From Mermis nigrescens (lineage: Eukaryota > Nematoda > Enoplea > Mermithida > Mermithidae), in NCBI GenBank assembly GCA_036768485.1, contig JAVLUZ010000143.1, positions 1,173,633-1,237,632 of the forward strand: a stretch of 64,000 bases of DNA, in the 5' to 3' direction. The notes under the pieces were generated by a model. That model did not search any database and had not been told where the DNA came from. It saw nothing but the letters and a program-made list of their open reading frames with translations. The translations under genes and the position numbers were made by a program. Numbering within the stretch: position 1 is the first letter of the stretch; each line of letters opens with the position of its first letter. Positions 23,717 through 34,714 of this stretch are shown here, in pieces.

Positions 23717-23938
23717 TAATATACTGCAGTATTGTGGATTTTGATCTGGAAAAAAACGTTTAGTTTTCAAATTTTTTACATTGCATTCAATTCAAATGCG
23801 TTCTTTCTGCTTTTATCACATGTAAGTAGGTATGATGATAATAAATCAATTAATGATGCACTGGTGTTAGTGAGTTTCCAGTTAAACTAATATGCTGGCC
23901 ATAATAGTTGGCGTGCTAAAGAATGAATGTGTATTTTA
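23717..23938 (-). other. Flank of copy B with the 5' piece of the candidate exon
   Basis: On the minus strand TTTTTTTCCAG ends at 23746, and 29 bases of possible exon (23745-23717) run to the Helitron-like boundary. The rest up to copy C is AT-rich and would be intron. No other feature seen. Confidence 0.4.
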
Positions 23939-26224
23939 TCTTAGGTAGCGCGTTAGCGCGTACCTATAATATACTTGGGTACCCCTAACACCTGTGCACC
24001 CCCTACAGCTATAACGGGACACTTCTGGAAGGTGCGGTTTTTTTAAAAGAAAGATAATAAAAAAATTCGCTGCCCGTGTTTTTTTGTTTTTCTTGAAACT
24101 CAAAACTGACTGTGTAAAGAAGGTGTAAAGTTTTTGTGTAACGGTATAACATAGGACAAATTTTGGGACCCTTTTACTGCGGCATGTGGACAACTGAGTA
24201 TTGATAGACTCGAAGAATTGAACAGCATAGGATAATAGAGGGATGAATTCTACAGATGGCACTTTCTTTGTTTTTTGAAATTCGCATTAGTTATCGAATG
24301 GCAGTGTAAAGAGTGCGAAAATCTGGGGGTGAAAAAGCACTTTTTGGTCGAGTTTTCAACCTGCTTATGTCCGATACTAACTCCGGTTATGAGTTTTTTA
24401 AAATGTTTTCTGACAGAAATGTAGAGCGGATCAAGGGCTACATTCTGCATATAAGCAAATTCTTCTATGCTCTATGGTGAGTTAGATCCTGGGGTTTAAA
24501 GTTTACACTCTAGTGGATGGTGTAAAAAAACGGATTTTAACTAAGATTTCTCTGCCAAATTTTCCCGCTTATGCGTCAGGGTGAATTGAATCCAGCAGTA
24601 ATAAAGTGCCTCTCAGGGACTACACATCGCAGCAAACCGCATTTAAAAAAACGCAATATTGAGTTATTTATGAGGGTGTAAAGTTCGAAATCAGAGGTAA
24701 AAAATGGGCGAAAAAACACGTTTTTTCCGAATTTTGATTAATAAATCATACCAAATAATTTTTGCAAGATAATTTTGGCACACAGGAATGTACTACGATT
24801 TAAAAGCTACAAATTGTACCAAACCGAATTTCTTTAAACTCAATGGGGAGTTCGGTACGGAATTTTAAAGTTTACAGTGTTCTAAATGATGGAAAATACG
24901 TTTTTGTTGCGTTTTTTGTTCGCCACTTTCTCCGTCCAGAAGTCGGGATAAGTCCAATAGAATGAAAATAAAGTGCTTTATATCGGGTGCATGTCAAAGC
25001 AAATTGTCTATACATTAATATTTAGCGAGTGTAAAGTCAAAAATTTGGTGTTTAAAATGCGTTTCTGTCTTGTTTTTTCTGCCTGCTTCTCCGGTTATGA
25101 GTCAGGGACACGATTATCAAGTCTAGAAATGGACCAGGAACCAAATTTGATATGCCAGTCTGGCGCATATGTTTACACTCTACAGTGTTGTAAAGTGCTT
25201 TACACCAATTGTTAGTTTGCCCATAGAACATTATGGAGACTTAATTTTTTTCATAAATATTAATCGTAATATCGGAACAATATCAAAATTACGAATCTGA
25301 CCAAAATTTTCTTTACACTAGGTGTTTACATGAAGTTTACACTACATATGTATTTATCTTCGTTTTTGAGCATTCCAGAAACCTAATTTTTTCCTGGAGT
25401 CTAAAAATTTTCAAAGGATCAAATGTGAGACGTCACGTAGGTGCGTTTGTTTACATCCAACAGTGATGTAAAGTAGTTTACACTCATTGTTTATTTGTCC
25501 TCAGGCCATTGTAGAGACATAATTTTTTCATGAATGTTGATCATAATATCCGAGTAACTTTTTACACTGCATGTTAGCCTTTGTTCTAGAGCATTGCGAA
25601 AACCGAAATTTTTTCCTGAGATCTAAAAATTTACAGGGAATGAAATATATACGTCAGTTGGGCGCGCTTGCTTACACTCAGCAGTATTGCAAAGTGGTTT
25701 AAACCTAATGTTTATTTGTCTTTATAACATTATGGAGACTCATTTTTCCATAAATGTTGAAAGTAATATCGGAGCAATATCAAAATTACGAATCCGACTA
25801 AAATATTCTTTACGCTATGTGTTTGTGTAAAGTTTACATTACGTGTTAACCTTAATTCGATAGACTTGCAGAGACTTTGTAACTGAAGTCAAGAAATTTT
25901 CAAGGATTCATATGTGAGACATCAATTAAGTGAGTTTGTTTACCCTCAAAAGTAATCTAAAGTGATTTAAAAATTATGTTCAAGTGTCCTTAGATCATTG
26001 AAGAGATGTAATTTTGTCTTAAATGGGTTGCATTAAAGTTAAATCCTTCTTAGCCGTGTTTATAATATGTTTCACAAAATCTTGCACATGGAGAGCAATC
26101 GTTTAATTGATGTAAATTGCCTGCAAAAGTGGTTTAAAATGAACCAGCAATCACACTACTGTGCACAAGAAGTCGACAAAGATATGCAGCTTTATTGTAA
26201 TCATGTACATTAATAAGCCGTAAA
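23939..26224 (+). mobile_element. Helitron-like element, copy C (left part)
   Basis: Begins TCTTAGGTAGCGCG after A at 23938 and follows copies A and B closely up to AATAAGCCGTAAA at about 26224, which is position 11455 of copy A. There it breaks off into unrelated bases and then copy D. Either copy D inserted into C, or C is truncated and the sequence after 28203 belongs to D. The more diverged right part favours the second view. Confidence 0.6.
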
Positions 26225-27302
26225 TCGGAAATACACCATTTGGAATGGAAAAGACTGCAGTTAATGAATACATATGTTAAACTTATTATCATAGGTAGCG
26301 CGATAGCGCTACCTATAATATACTTGGCCATCCTTTTTCTTATATTTTTATCACAGCGAGTGCGAAATTTGTGTCCCCCCTCACAGCAACAACGGCACAC
26401 ACCTGGGAGGTGCGGTTTTTTTAATCGATGGATAATTAAAAAATTCGATGCCCGTGTTTTTTCTTTTGTTTACACTCAATACTGAGTTAGCAATGAGCGT
26501 GTAAAGTGTAAAGCAAAAAATCAAATAATTTGCGGAGGGCCAATGTTTTTTTAAAAATGTTGTCCCCCAGCTGTAGATTACGAATCTGACCTTAAAATTA
26601 CTTTACACTCAATGGTTGTTGCACAAAAGTGTAAAGTATACGTGTTTTTTACTCTTTGCGTGTCCTTCAGCTTATCTAACTCAATTTTGGTTTCTGTGCA
26701 GTCCAATCGGTTCTATAATGTAGAGGGTTGCAAAATCTCAAATCAATTTTTTTTCTTTCTTATAACGCAATATTTCTTGATCTGTGATCGTTTTAGTGTA
26801 AAGGGTTCGAGACGAAAAACGATATCTCTTCAACTACTCCGCTAAGTAGGCGGAACATGCTAATTATGCTTAAAAGGTGCCCTGACCTTAGCGTTACAGA
26901 TCCCAGTTTATTTTGTTTTATACACCCAATATTGCGGTATTAGCACAAGTGTAAAGTTTACACCGAGAAGCATTTATGCGCCCAGAGCGTCGTGGATGAT
27001 GAATTTTTTAAAAATGTTCTCCGTAAGGTCAGAATAACGAATCTGACCTTTAAACTTTTCTACAGCCAGTGTTTGTTGAGGTATAAAGAGGTGAACTTTG
27101 AATTATACCTACATCTATTTTCTAATGCCGATAGATAACTCCGTATTGCATATTTTTGATCAGATTTTTCGTATTTCAGAGGTTTTTGACTCGTCTTTAA
27201 TAAATAATTATTTTTATCATCATAAATGCACTATTCTTAAACTTCAGTAGAATGATGAATATCTTTCAAAATAGGATAATCAAGCTGAAATCTGCTGATA
27301 TG

Positions 27303-27390
27303 TCGAGTTGGCGCAGTGGTTGACAACTCCGTTCTCGGATGCAGTATTAAACAAAGAATGATGGGTTCGAATCTTCTGAATGCTGACTTT
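27303..27390 (+). other. tRNA-like sequence (possible SINE head)
   Basis: TTGGCGCAGTGG at about 27308 fits an RNA polymerase III A box and GGTTCGAATC at about 27364 fits a B box, about 55 bases apart. The flanking bases do not pair into a good acceptor stem, so it is not scored as a functional tRNA. A decayed tRNA gene or a tRNA-derived SINE inserted in copy D are both possible. Confidence 0.4.
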
Positions 27391-28659
27391 TTTCATTTTT
27401 TAATTCTTTTGGCAAAACCATGTACTTCATTTGACTCATATATCTATTTAGGTTCTGCAGATAACACTTTTTTGTTCTTTGAATTTCGCCTCAGTTCTCG
27501 AATGAGAGTGTAAAGAGTGCGAAAATCTGGGGGCGAAAAGACACATTTTGGCCGAGTTTTCGACATGTTTATGTCTGCCAACAACTCCAGTTATAGTTTT
27601 AGGAAATTTTTTCTGACAGAAATGTACTTCGGATCAAGGGCTATCTTGTGCTTACCAGCAAACTTTTCTACAATCAATACGCAGTTAGTACCAGGGTTTT
27701 AAACTTTACTCTCTAGTGGATGAGTAAAAAAACAGATTTTGTCCAAGATTTCTCTGCCAAAAGTCGGGCTTAATCAAATAAAATAGAAATAAAGTAACTC
27801 CTAATGGCTACACGTCGAAGCGAGCCGCGTTCAAGAAAACGTTATATTGAGTTGTTTATGGGGTGTAAAGTTCGAAATCTGAGGTGTAAAGTGGGCGAAA
27901 AAACAGGTTTTTTCGTATTTTGATTGATAAATCATATCAAATATTATGCGGAACATAAGTTTGGCACATACAAACCTACTACAATCAAAGGGCAACAAAC
28001 CGGCCCGAACCGAATTTATTTACATTCAATGGGCGTTAGGTTCAGATTTTTAAAGTTTACAATGTGGTGGACAGTGGAAAATACGTGTTTGTTCATTTTT
28101 TGTTCGCCACTTTCTCTGTTCAGAAGTCGGGCGAGGTCGAATAGGATAAAAATAAAGTAAAATTCTAGTTTTTTTTCTACGTAAAATCAGAATTGGGAAT
28201 CTGACTGTTAGTATTCTCTACACTTAGTAGTTTTGAAAAGTTTGCACAATTCATTTGTTGTTAATATGTAGTTTATACTACAAATTTATTTTACTACCAA
28301 ATCTGAGCGTTAGTGTTCCTTACACTTGATATTTGCGTGAAATTTTGGAATTTTTGCCGAAAAACTTTGTTTTTCAATTTACCAACATACTACCTTTTCA
28401 ATTTTCTTAAAGTGTAAAATCTTTTACAATGCTCTTCATAATTTAATGGTAGGTTTAAACTTTAAGTTTCTCTTGGTTTACAACTCTCACTTAGCAAGCT
28501 CATTTTTCAAAACTTTTTCATAGTGATCAATCGCGTTTAGTTCTGAATTGGTGGACGGCCCTTATTTTATTACTCGGCTTAAATAATCCAAGTGACTGTC
28601 TTTTGATTATTTTCTTTATCGCGAATTCAAACACCCAAATTTCAATTTAAAAATCATAA

Positions 28660-29290
28660 AAATTATTTCATAATTTTTATGTAAGATGACTGGCTGGTTG
28701 AGAGCTCTTTTTTGTTGTTTTCATTGTTCATTGTGCTCGTAGGAAGCAGAAAAGAAATAGTTTTTCGCCATAGGTATTCTCTGGCGAAAGCAAGTTAACA
28801 AAGCTTTTTGCGTTAATTATTATTTTGGTCCAAAATAGGTCAACTGACCTAGGGCAAAATTCCGGGGTTACTTAATTACTACTGCGTTAGGTTTTTAGGG
28901 CATAGCTGCCAATAGCTCCGTAGGTACGGACGAATTTAGGTCCAAGGAGTTTGAGACCGTAGTTATTGAGGGTCGTGTGGTTGAGTCCGGCGTTTCGCCC
29001 TAGCAACCTGATCAGCGCTAAGTGTAGCCAGGTACTTAAGTAAGTCCCGTAGGTACGTTATATGTCGTTTCCAAGTTAATTTAAATGTGGAACGACCTCT
29101 ATAACTTACAGGACTGTTTAGAATGTAACATATATTTACTATTGCTAATAAAAAATAGTTAACTTTATACTTCCAACAATCAAGAGCATATCTAACTCAG
29201 TTTTAAATTCTATGCAGTCTGATTGATTTCAAAAAGTAGACGGTTATAAAATCTAGGGAGTCTTTTTTTAAAACAATATTCTTTAAATTT
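28660..29290 (+). repeat. Diverged LTR-related fragment inside copy D
   Basis: Carries AGGTCAACTGACCT at 28837-28850, TTAGGGCATAGCTGCC, and AAGTAAGTCCCGTAGGTA in the same order as the family G LTRs, but is much more diverged. It separates the palindrome block from the GTTAAGAACAATATTG string that adjoins it in copies A and B. Confidence 0.65.
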
Positions 29291-29420
29291 AGAGGCAATT
29301 AATTTATGTTAAGAACAATATTGTTTTCCGCGTTCTTGGACTGCTGTCATTATTGTGGTATGTTACTGTATATGTTTGCTGACAGATGCACTGAAATCAT
29401 GCTAATTAAAAGTAGGGTAC

Positions 29421-30204
29421 TAGCAAAGAAAAATGCTCCGATGGAACAAAAAAGATGAATATACTTGGAATTGTGGATTATTAAGGATGTAAAAGGAGGG
29501 GACTAGGAAGAATCTACCTAAAGTCGCAAAATCTGCTAAAAATAACACTTTCTCTAAACAACGCAAAAAATCAAAGTATATTCTGCGGTCAACACATTAG
29601 AATGAATATTTAACCATAAAAATGATCGAAAAAGCAGCACGTTAGCTATGCAGCAGCTATGGGAATGATATCGAGTAGCAGTCTTTCTAAGCCAATTGAA
29701 TGAAATAGCAAACATCGATGCATCCAAAACAATTGCAAGAATTGTTGGTTCAAAACAGTAGGAAACGCGTGAGTTGACTTGAAACAGACTTAATGTAGGT
29801 ACACTAGCATGCCCGTAACGATTGTGTGCACTAATCAATCGGCCCCTGCTTTGCTTGCTGTAATGCTCATAGCAAAATAAAACAACTTTAAATACAGTTC
29901 CACTAAGTTTTCTTTCAATCAGGATACGAAGCTAGTCAGTGTTGCTACTTGCCAGCAATTTAAAAAAGGAAACATTATAGATTTCGTTTATCATCTGAAA
30001 TTTTGAAAATTATTTAAAAAAGACACTTTTTAGAGGCCGCCGAATATACTTCGATTTTTTGCGTTGCCTAGAGAAAGTGTGATTTTTAGCAGATTTTGCG
30101 ACTTTAGGTAGATTCTTCCTAGTCCCCTCCTTTTACATCCTTAATAATCCACAATTCCAAGTATATTCATCTTTTTTGTTCCATCGGAGCATTTTTCTTT
30201 GCTA
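29421..30204. repeat. Long inverted repeats of copy D with inverted interior
   Basis: The arms match 12281-13039 of copy A in the same orientation, and the left flank (AATTAAAAGTAGGGTAC) is the same, but the interior between them is reversed: the frame found on the plus strand in A and B (LISAHNRF...) appears here on the minus strand (29838-29554, ISAHNRYG...). See findings. Confidence 0.85.
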
Positions 30205-30799
30205 GTTATAATTCTAGCTGTCTTATTTTCCCAAAATTATGCCATTCCCGACTTTTGTCACTCTAAAAATATTATTTTTTCGTCAGAAGATTACCTAGTT
30301 TATGCGCACAACAAACATTTTATCGTTCTAAGAAAGTTTATTGTAACTTTGTAAATAAGACTAAAAGCGTAACAAAAATTATATATTTTTATACGCTCGC
30401 ATGCATTTTTAATCTATAGCATAGACGGGAGCATAGGTGCAAATTGAAACAATTTAAAAAAATTCGAGTATAAAGACCCCATAATTTTCACCATGCTCAC
30501 GATGCGAAATGAACAGGTCCGTAGAAAACGCCTTAGATAGTTGTGTCTTAATCAGACATTTGAATTTTGTCATCAAATTACACAAAAACAGTTGCGCCAA
30601 AATGACTGCGCCAAAACGGCTGCGCCAAAACTGTTTTGTCTCTATGCTAATTTATCCATTAATCAGTCGAGTAGTAAATTTATTTCCCGTTAGTCGGTAG
30701 AAACTCTCGACCAGGCACGCGCTAAATTTTTAAGTGTTCTGCTCTGAACTGCCTTTGACTTTAATTTAGCTCCATCTGCTGATAGTTTGCAATATAAAC
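30205..30799. other. No gene; short tandem repeat
   Basis: AT-rich unique sequence. At 30591-30640 the string GCGCCAAAA occurs three times at about 14-base spacing, bounded by an inverted ACAAAACAGT-like pair. No frame of interest. Confidence 0.5.
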
Positions 30800-30802
30800 T
30801 AA

Positions 30803-31434
30803 AGCCTGATTTATACTTCACGCGGCGAGCGAAGCGGCGAGAAATTGCCGCAACGGCCGCCGCAGAAATTCCGTGCAAACCCATTTATACTTCGGGCTGC
30901 GGCGCGGCAGCCGGCGAATTATTCGCTGCCGCAATTTCATTTATACTTCACGCGGCCGCCGCGCCGCGGACTGATTCGCAAAAGTCAAGATTTTTTCGCC
31001 GCTTTCCAATTTATACTTCTGCCGCGCCGCAAGGAGTCAAAATTGTTATTTTTAGCTTTTTCGGCCATTTTTTCGCCGCGCCGCAAAAGTCAGAAAGCCC
31101 ATTGCTCTTGCGAATGCTAATGAGGTTTCGAGCCGAGTGTCGACGTCGAATCATTTTGAATTTTAATGAGGTATTGATTTACGCAATATTCTGCGGCAGT
31201 TCGCAAGAAGTATAAACGCATTGCGCGAAGCGGCTGCGAAGGGGCGGTGAGGTGCCACCTTGTCGCTGGTTTTTTTGTCCACGCGGCTAGCTCGCCGCGT
31301 GAAGTATAAATGCACAACGCGGCGCGGCAAGCGGATTTTGCCGCAGAATATTCGCGCAGGGTCGACTAATTTTTGGGCATTCTGTGGCCGCAAAACCCTT
31401 TGCGGCGCGGTTCGCGTGAAGTATAAATCAGGCT
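30803..31434. mobile_element. PIF/Harbinger-like MITE with subterminal repeats
   Basis: Terminal inverted repeats AGCCTGATTTATACTTCACG at both ends, flanked by TAA at 30800-30802 and 31435-31437. A 3-bp TWA duplication is typical of PIF/Harbinger. Inside, TTTATACTTC followed by GC-rich GCGGCGCGG strings recurs several times near the left end and in reverse near the right end, which are candidate subterminal transposase binding sites. The GC-rich repeats create long open frames on both strands (30787-31215, 31549-31163) that I regard as artefacts. Confidence 0.75.
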
Positions 31435-31559
31435 TAACAGCATTCAGATTGTTATTCATCGTCGCTGAGTATCTCCTCAGATTGAGAGACAATTTTGAAA
31501 AGTGGATTGCCCTTTTTATATTACCTTTTCGAAAGAATTTATTTATCAATTTTTCTTAC

Positions 31560-31990
31560 CTAAAAATATTCAAAATTATATGCAATTAATTTTTAATGAT
31601 GACTGGTTGGCCTAGGGCTCTTTTTTGTGGAACTCAAAGTTCAGTTCGCTTGTGCGGTTAGGAATCAGAAACATTTCGAAACCATCTAGATAAATCGAAG
31701 ACAAGATAATTTATCAACTTGAGATTTTCCGGGGTTTTGGGAAAAGATCAACTGATCTTGCGTGTATTTGCCAGGTTTACATAAGTAATTAAGTGTTAGG
31801 AAACTAGGGCATAGCTGCTTAGATCTCCAACCAGAAGCGGTCAGCAATTTAGGACCAAGGAGGCTGTAGGATTTGAGGATCATCCGGGTTGGTGCATGAC
31901 TTTTCTGTCTCTAGCAACTTGACCAGCGCTGAGAATTAGCCTAGGTACATATGTAAGCCCCGAAGGTAACAACCACAATTATTTACAGAT
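31560..31990 (+). repeat. Diverged LTR-related fragment
   Basis: Same order of motifs as the family G LTRs: GGTTAGGAATCAGAAACATTTC, an inverted repeat AGATCAACTGATCT (31745-31758), GGGCATAGCTGCTTAGATCTCC, AGAAGCGGTCAGCAATTTAGG and GTAAGCCCCGAAGGT. Both half-sites of the inverted repeat carry the same complementary change relative to AGGTCA...TGACCT. Confidence 0.7.
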
Positions 31991-31999
31991 CGTCCATCC

Positions 32000-32330
32000 G
32001 TCTATTTTTTTTTGAACCCCTCATTTCTAAAATACTACTTTACCTTTGACTTATTCTTCAATGTCTTAGGAGACGACGTTGGGCTGGAAAGGGGTGACAA
32101 ATCCGTGACTTTGCTGCGGATCTAGGCGCCCACAGTTCGAGGCTTGAGTACCTTGGACTGAAAGCAAAGCTCGCAATGCAAGTTGGATTCAAAATTGTTT
32201 TAGGATACATAGTGTAAGGTAGCCATTTTCCACTAGTTCCGCCCAGTCCCACTGTGCAAAGAGTGCCTTACCTTGCTTAACTAATTAGCATTTTAAGCGT
32301 TGGGTCCCCCTCAATCGTTGTTTTGTAGTT
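32000..32330. other. No recognised feature
   Basis: A short plus-strand open stretch near 32100-32210 follows a CTTAG that could be a splice acceptor, but it shows no motif and is too short to call. Otherwise unremarkable. Confidence 0.35.
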
Positions 32331-32339
32331 TCAATTGTA

Positions 32340-32560
32340 CTCCCCGGAAACCAATATACACCGCAGAATTCAATTTTTGAAAATTTTTTTCGCAGTTCTT
32401 CGATGCTAATGGATCGTGCTCGATGTAAACGTTGAAAAATTGTGTTTTTTCGCTATACAACCATTTTAGGACAATTTTTGACCTTTGAAAAATCTTACAG
32501 TTCTCAGAATTTTGGTGCTGCCCACCTATGATCGCAGTCCCTGTTAAAGCCGCAGTTGAT
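32340..32560 (+). repeat. hAT-like MITE fragment
   Basis: Matches the family defined at 57069-57332 (same orientation as 33284-33565): AGAATTCAATTTTTGAAAATTTTTT, ATGGATCGTGCTCGATG, TTTTTCGC-ATACAACCATTTTAGG, TTTTTGACCTTTGAAAAATCTT, GGTGCTGCCCACCTATG. Left end missing. Confidence 0.65.
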
Positions 32561-32592
32561 AATATTGCCCTGATATTCATGTTTGAAATATG

Positions 32593-32783
32593 GGATCTAG
32601 TATACAATTTAACCCCCGCCGTTTTTTAGCCGATCCATATAAGCTACAGTGACCAAACTTTACACAAAAATTATTAAACACGTTCTGACTCACATCAATA
32701 AAAATAGTGATTGTAAAGTTTTGTTACTGTAGCTTATATGGATCGGCTAGAAAACGCTGGGGGGTACATTGTATGCTAGATCC
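32593..32783. mobile_element. Foldback MITE, 191 bp
   Basis: Arms of about 75 bp (32593-about 32670 and about 32708-32783) are near-perfect inverted repeats beginning GGATCTAG and containing AGCCGATCCATATAAGCTAC. Flanks GAAATATG at 32585-32592 and 32784-32791 form an 8-bp target duplication. It has no coding capacity. A transcript would form a long hairpin. Confidence 0.85.
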
Positions 32784-32894
32784 GAAATATGTACTTACCA
32801 GTAAACTCCATTAATGCATTACCACAGGTTAAGTGATTATCAAATTTACCTCATCGTTTCTGTTAGCCCTTCGTAAGGTTAACATAGATGTATT

Positions 32895-33180
32895 GCCAGC
32901 ACACATGGGCGTGGGGGGTTGGGGTATGCACTCCCCAGAAGTTGGAATACCCCCAGAAATCAAAATATTCCCCCCCCGCCCGATAATTCAATTTTTGAAA
33001 TTTTTTTTGCTTTTTTAGCGATTTTTTGATGCCATTGGATAGTGCTCGATGAGAAACGTCAAAAAATGGTGTTTTTTCACCATACGACCACTTTTAAGAC
33101 CATTTTTTGACCTTTAAAAATTTTTTCAACCCCAGAAATTCTTTCATCCCCCAAAATTGCGGTGCTGCTCACCTATGGTG
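32895..33180 (+). repeat. hAT-like MITE copy
   Basis: From CACATGGGCGTGGGG to GCTGCTCACCTATG, the same family as 33284-33565. No clear target duplication is seen, so one end may have decayed. Contains runs of G and C. Confidence 0.7.
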
Positions 33181-33283
33181 GACACTGGGTACGCTCTTTT
33201 CGCCCTTACGCTTTTCTTTTGTCATTCGTTTAAGTACGCCTCTGAGCGTACCAATTGTATTGTTTTTGGATGGGCTTTGCGCC

Positions 33284-33565
33284 CACACCTGGGCGTGGGG
33301 GTTTGGGTGGGGGGATATGCACCTCTCAGAAACCAAAATACCCCCCAGAAATCAAAATACCCCCCCCCAGAAATCAAAATACCCCCCCAGAATTCAATTT
33401 TTGAAAATTTTTTTCGTTTTATTCGCAATTTTTTATTGCCAATGGATAGTGCTCGATAGGAAACGTCGAAAAATGGTGTTTTTTCGCCATACCACCATTT
33501 TTAGGGCCATTTCTTGACCTTCAAAAAATCTTGCACCCCCAGAGTTTTCTTGCTGTCCACGCATG
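33284..33565 (+). mobile_element. hAT-like MITE, 282 bp, with target duplication
   Basis: Starts CACACCTGGGCGTGGGG and ends TGTCCACGCATG; flanks TTTGCGCC (33276-33283) and TTTACGCC (33566-33573) match at 7 of 8 positions. An 8-bp duplication with CA...TG termini fits hAT transposons. No transposase. Open frames across it (33107-33517) come from its low-complexity arms. Confidence 0.75.
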
Positions 33566-33709
33566 TTTACGCCCCTGTAAAATATATTGTTTGTTTATAC
33601 CCTTCAGCGTAAATCGACAGGCAAAAGCATGTATCCTCCATGCTTTCGTATTTATTTTATCTTCACAATTTTCTGTCCAAAAATATTGTAGAAATTATTA
33701 ATTTTCTTA

Positions 33710-34090
33710 ACGATGTTGGGCTCAGTTGAATTTCCGTGCTGTTGAATTCTGTCCTTTGTGCTACACTATGTTAGGAACCAAAAACATTTTCAAGCTCCGG
33801 AGTCTGGATAGAAAACTGAGCCCTCTTTTACTTCCTTAGGGTTTACTTACTTTATCTCTCTAAGTGGAGCGTAGGTAAGTACTAAATCTCAAGAGAGGTT
33901 AAGTAAGTAAGTTTGCTTAGGTGTGTGCGAAGGCCGGGTAACCCTGTTTTGGTCGGGCCACCTACCCCAGAGTCCGCCCAGCGGTGAGCGACCCCAAGCC
34001 AGGGCGCGAATCCCCGGACGTGCGCATAAGCTTAAGATTCGTGTTAAGTAGGTGAACATAGGCTCGCCCTACGTTTACACCTGTTATGCC
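33710..34090 (+). repeat. Weak LTR-related fragment
   Basis: GTGCTACACTATGTTAGGAACCAAAAACATTTTC near 33770 matches the family G LTRs. Beyond that, a GTAAGTA-rich and GC-rich stretch has no clear counterpart, and the inverted AGGTCA repeat is absent. Confidence 0.45.
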
Positions 34091-34710
34091 CAGTATCATG
34101 ATCGCTGCTTCAGTTTAAACCGCTTCTGTAATTGATTTACATTGACTCCAGAATTGTGATCCATGCACAAGATTCGTGAAACTTTATGCATGGATGACAA
34201 TTTTTCAGTCAAGGTAAATCAGATACAGGGGAAATTTAAACTTAAGCAAAAATCACAATATTGTTCATAAAAATCATAAGCATAGGAAGCTCCACTTTGC
34301 AAAGCTGTGCTACTGTACACTGCCTTGAAAGCACTTTTTCAGCTGGTTGATTGAACGCTTCAAATTGATTTTCATGCACAAGGTTTTGCGAAATAGACTA
34401 ACATGTATGTATATTACTACCTACCTATTCATTTCAACTTGCCAAACTAATACACTTACCCTCGATTGGCCCTCCACGTTATTCGGAGGCTTCGGTATGC
34501 TGTACGGAGGGAGAGTGAGCTATATAAATAAACATCAAAATATTTACGAAGCAAAGAAATTTTCTTATAAAATTTGGCAAAAGAGGACATTCTTTGCAAA
34601 ATGCATATTTAATATTTTAACCCGTGAACTTAATGTTATTTTCTTTAATTATATTGAAAATTAGCACAGAAAATTAAAAAGCCCAAGTGGACGCTTGTCC
34701 CACACATCCG
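34091..34710. other. No recognised gene
   Basis: The frame at 34347-34664 (105 codons) has no motif. A TATATAAATAAA string occurs at about 34522 but nothing downstream supports a promoter. Confidence 0.4.
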
Positions 34711-34714
34711 GTTA

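Larger units (their letters stand above)
26289..30204 (+). mobile_element. Helitron-like element, copy D (diverged, interrupted)
   Basis: Begins TCATAGGTAGCGCG after A at 26288, with a perfect terminal hairpin. The left body is a different subfamily, alignable with A only in patches (for example about 27450-27760, 27840-28150). From 28203 it follows A again through CTGTTAGTATTCTCT to the long inverted repeats ending at 30204 (CTAG then T). An LTR-related fragment lies inside at about 28660-29290. No transposase frame. Confidence 0.55.

Noticed and set aside
26240..26485. A hydrophobic frame (LIIIGSAIALP...) at the start of copy D, resembling a membrane protein.
   Set aside because: The hydrophobic codons come from the terminal hairpin of the Helitron-like element and adjacent AT-rich sequence; copies A-C lack the frame.
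30787..31589. Open frames of 91-142 codons on both strands.
   Set aside because: They are produced by GC-rich subterminal repeats of a MITE; composition is Arg/Ala-rich on every frame and no homologous pattern is visible.
33107..33517. Frame of 136 codons and neighbours across the MITEs.
   Set aside because: It spans a transposon terminus and poly(C)/poly(G) runs; not conserved in other copies of the MITE.
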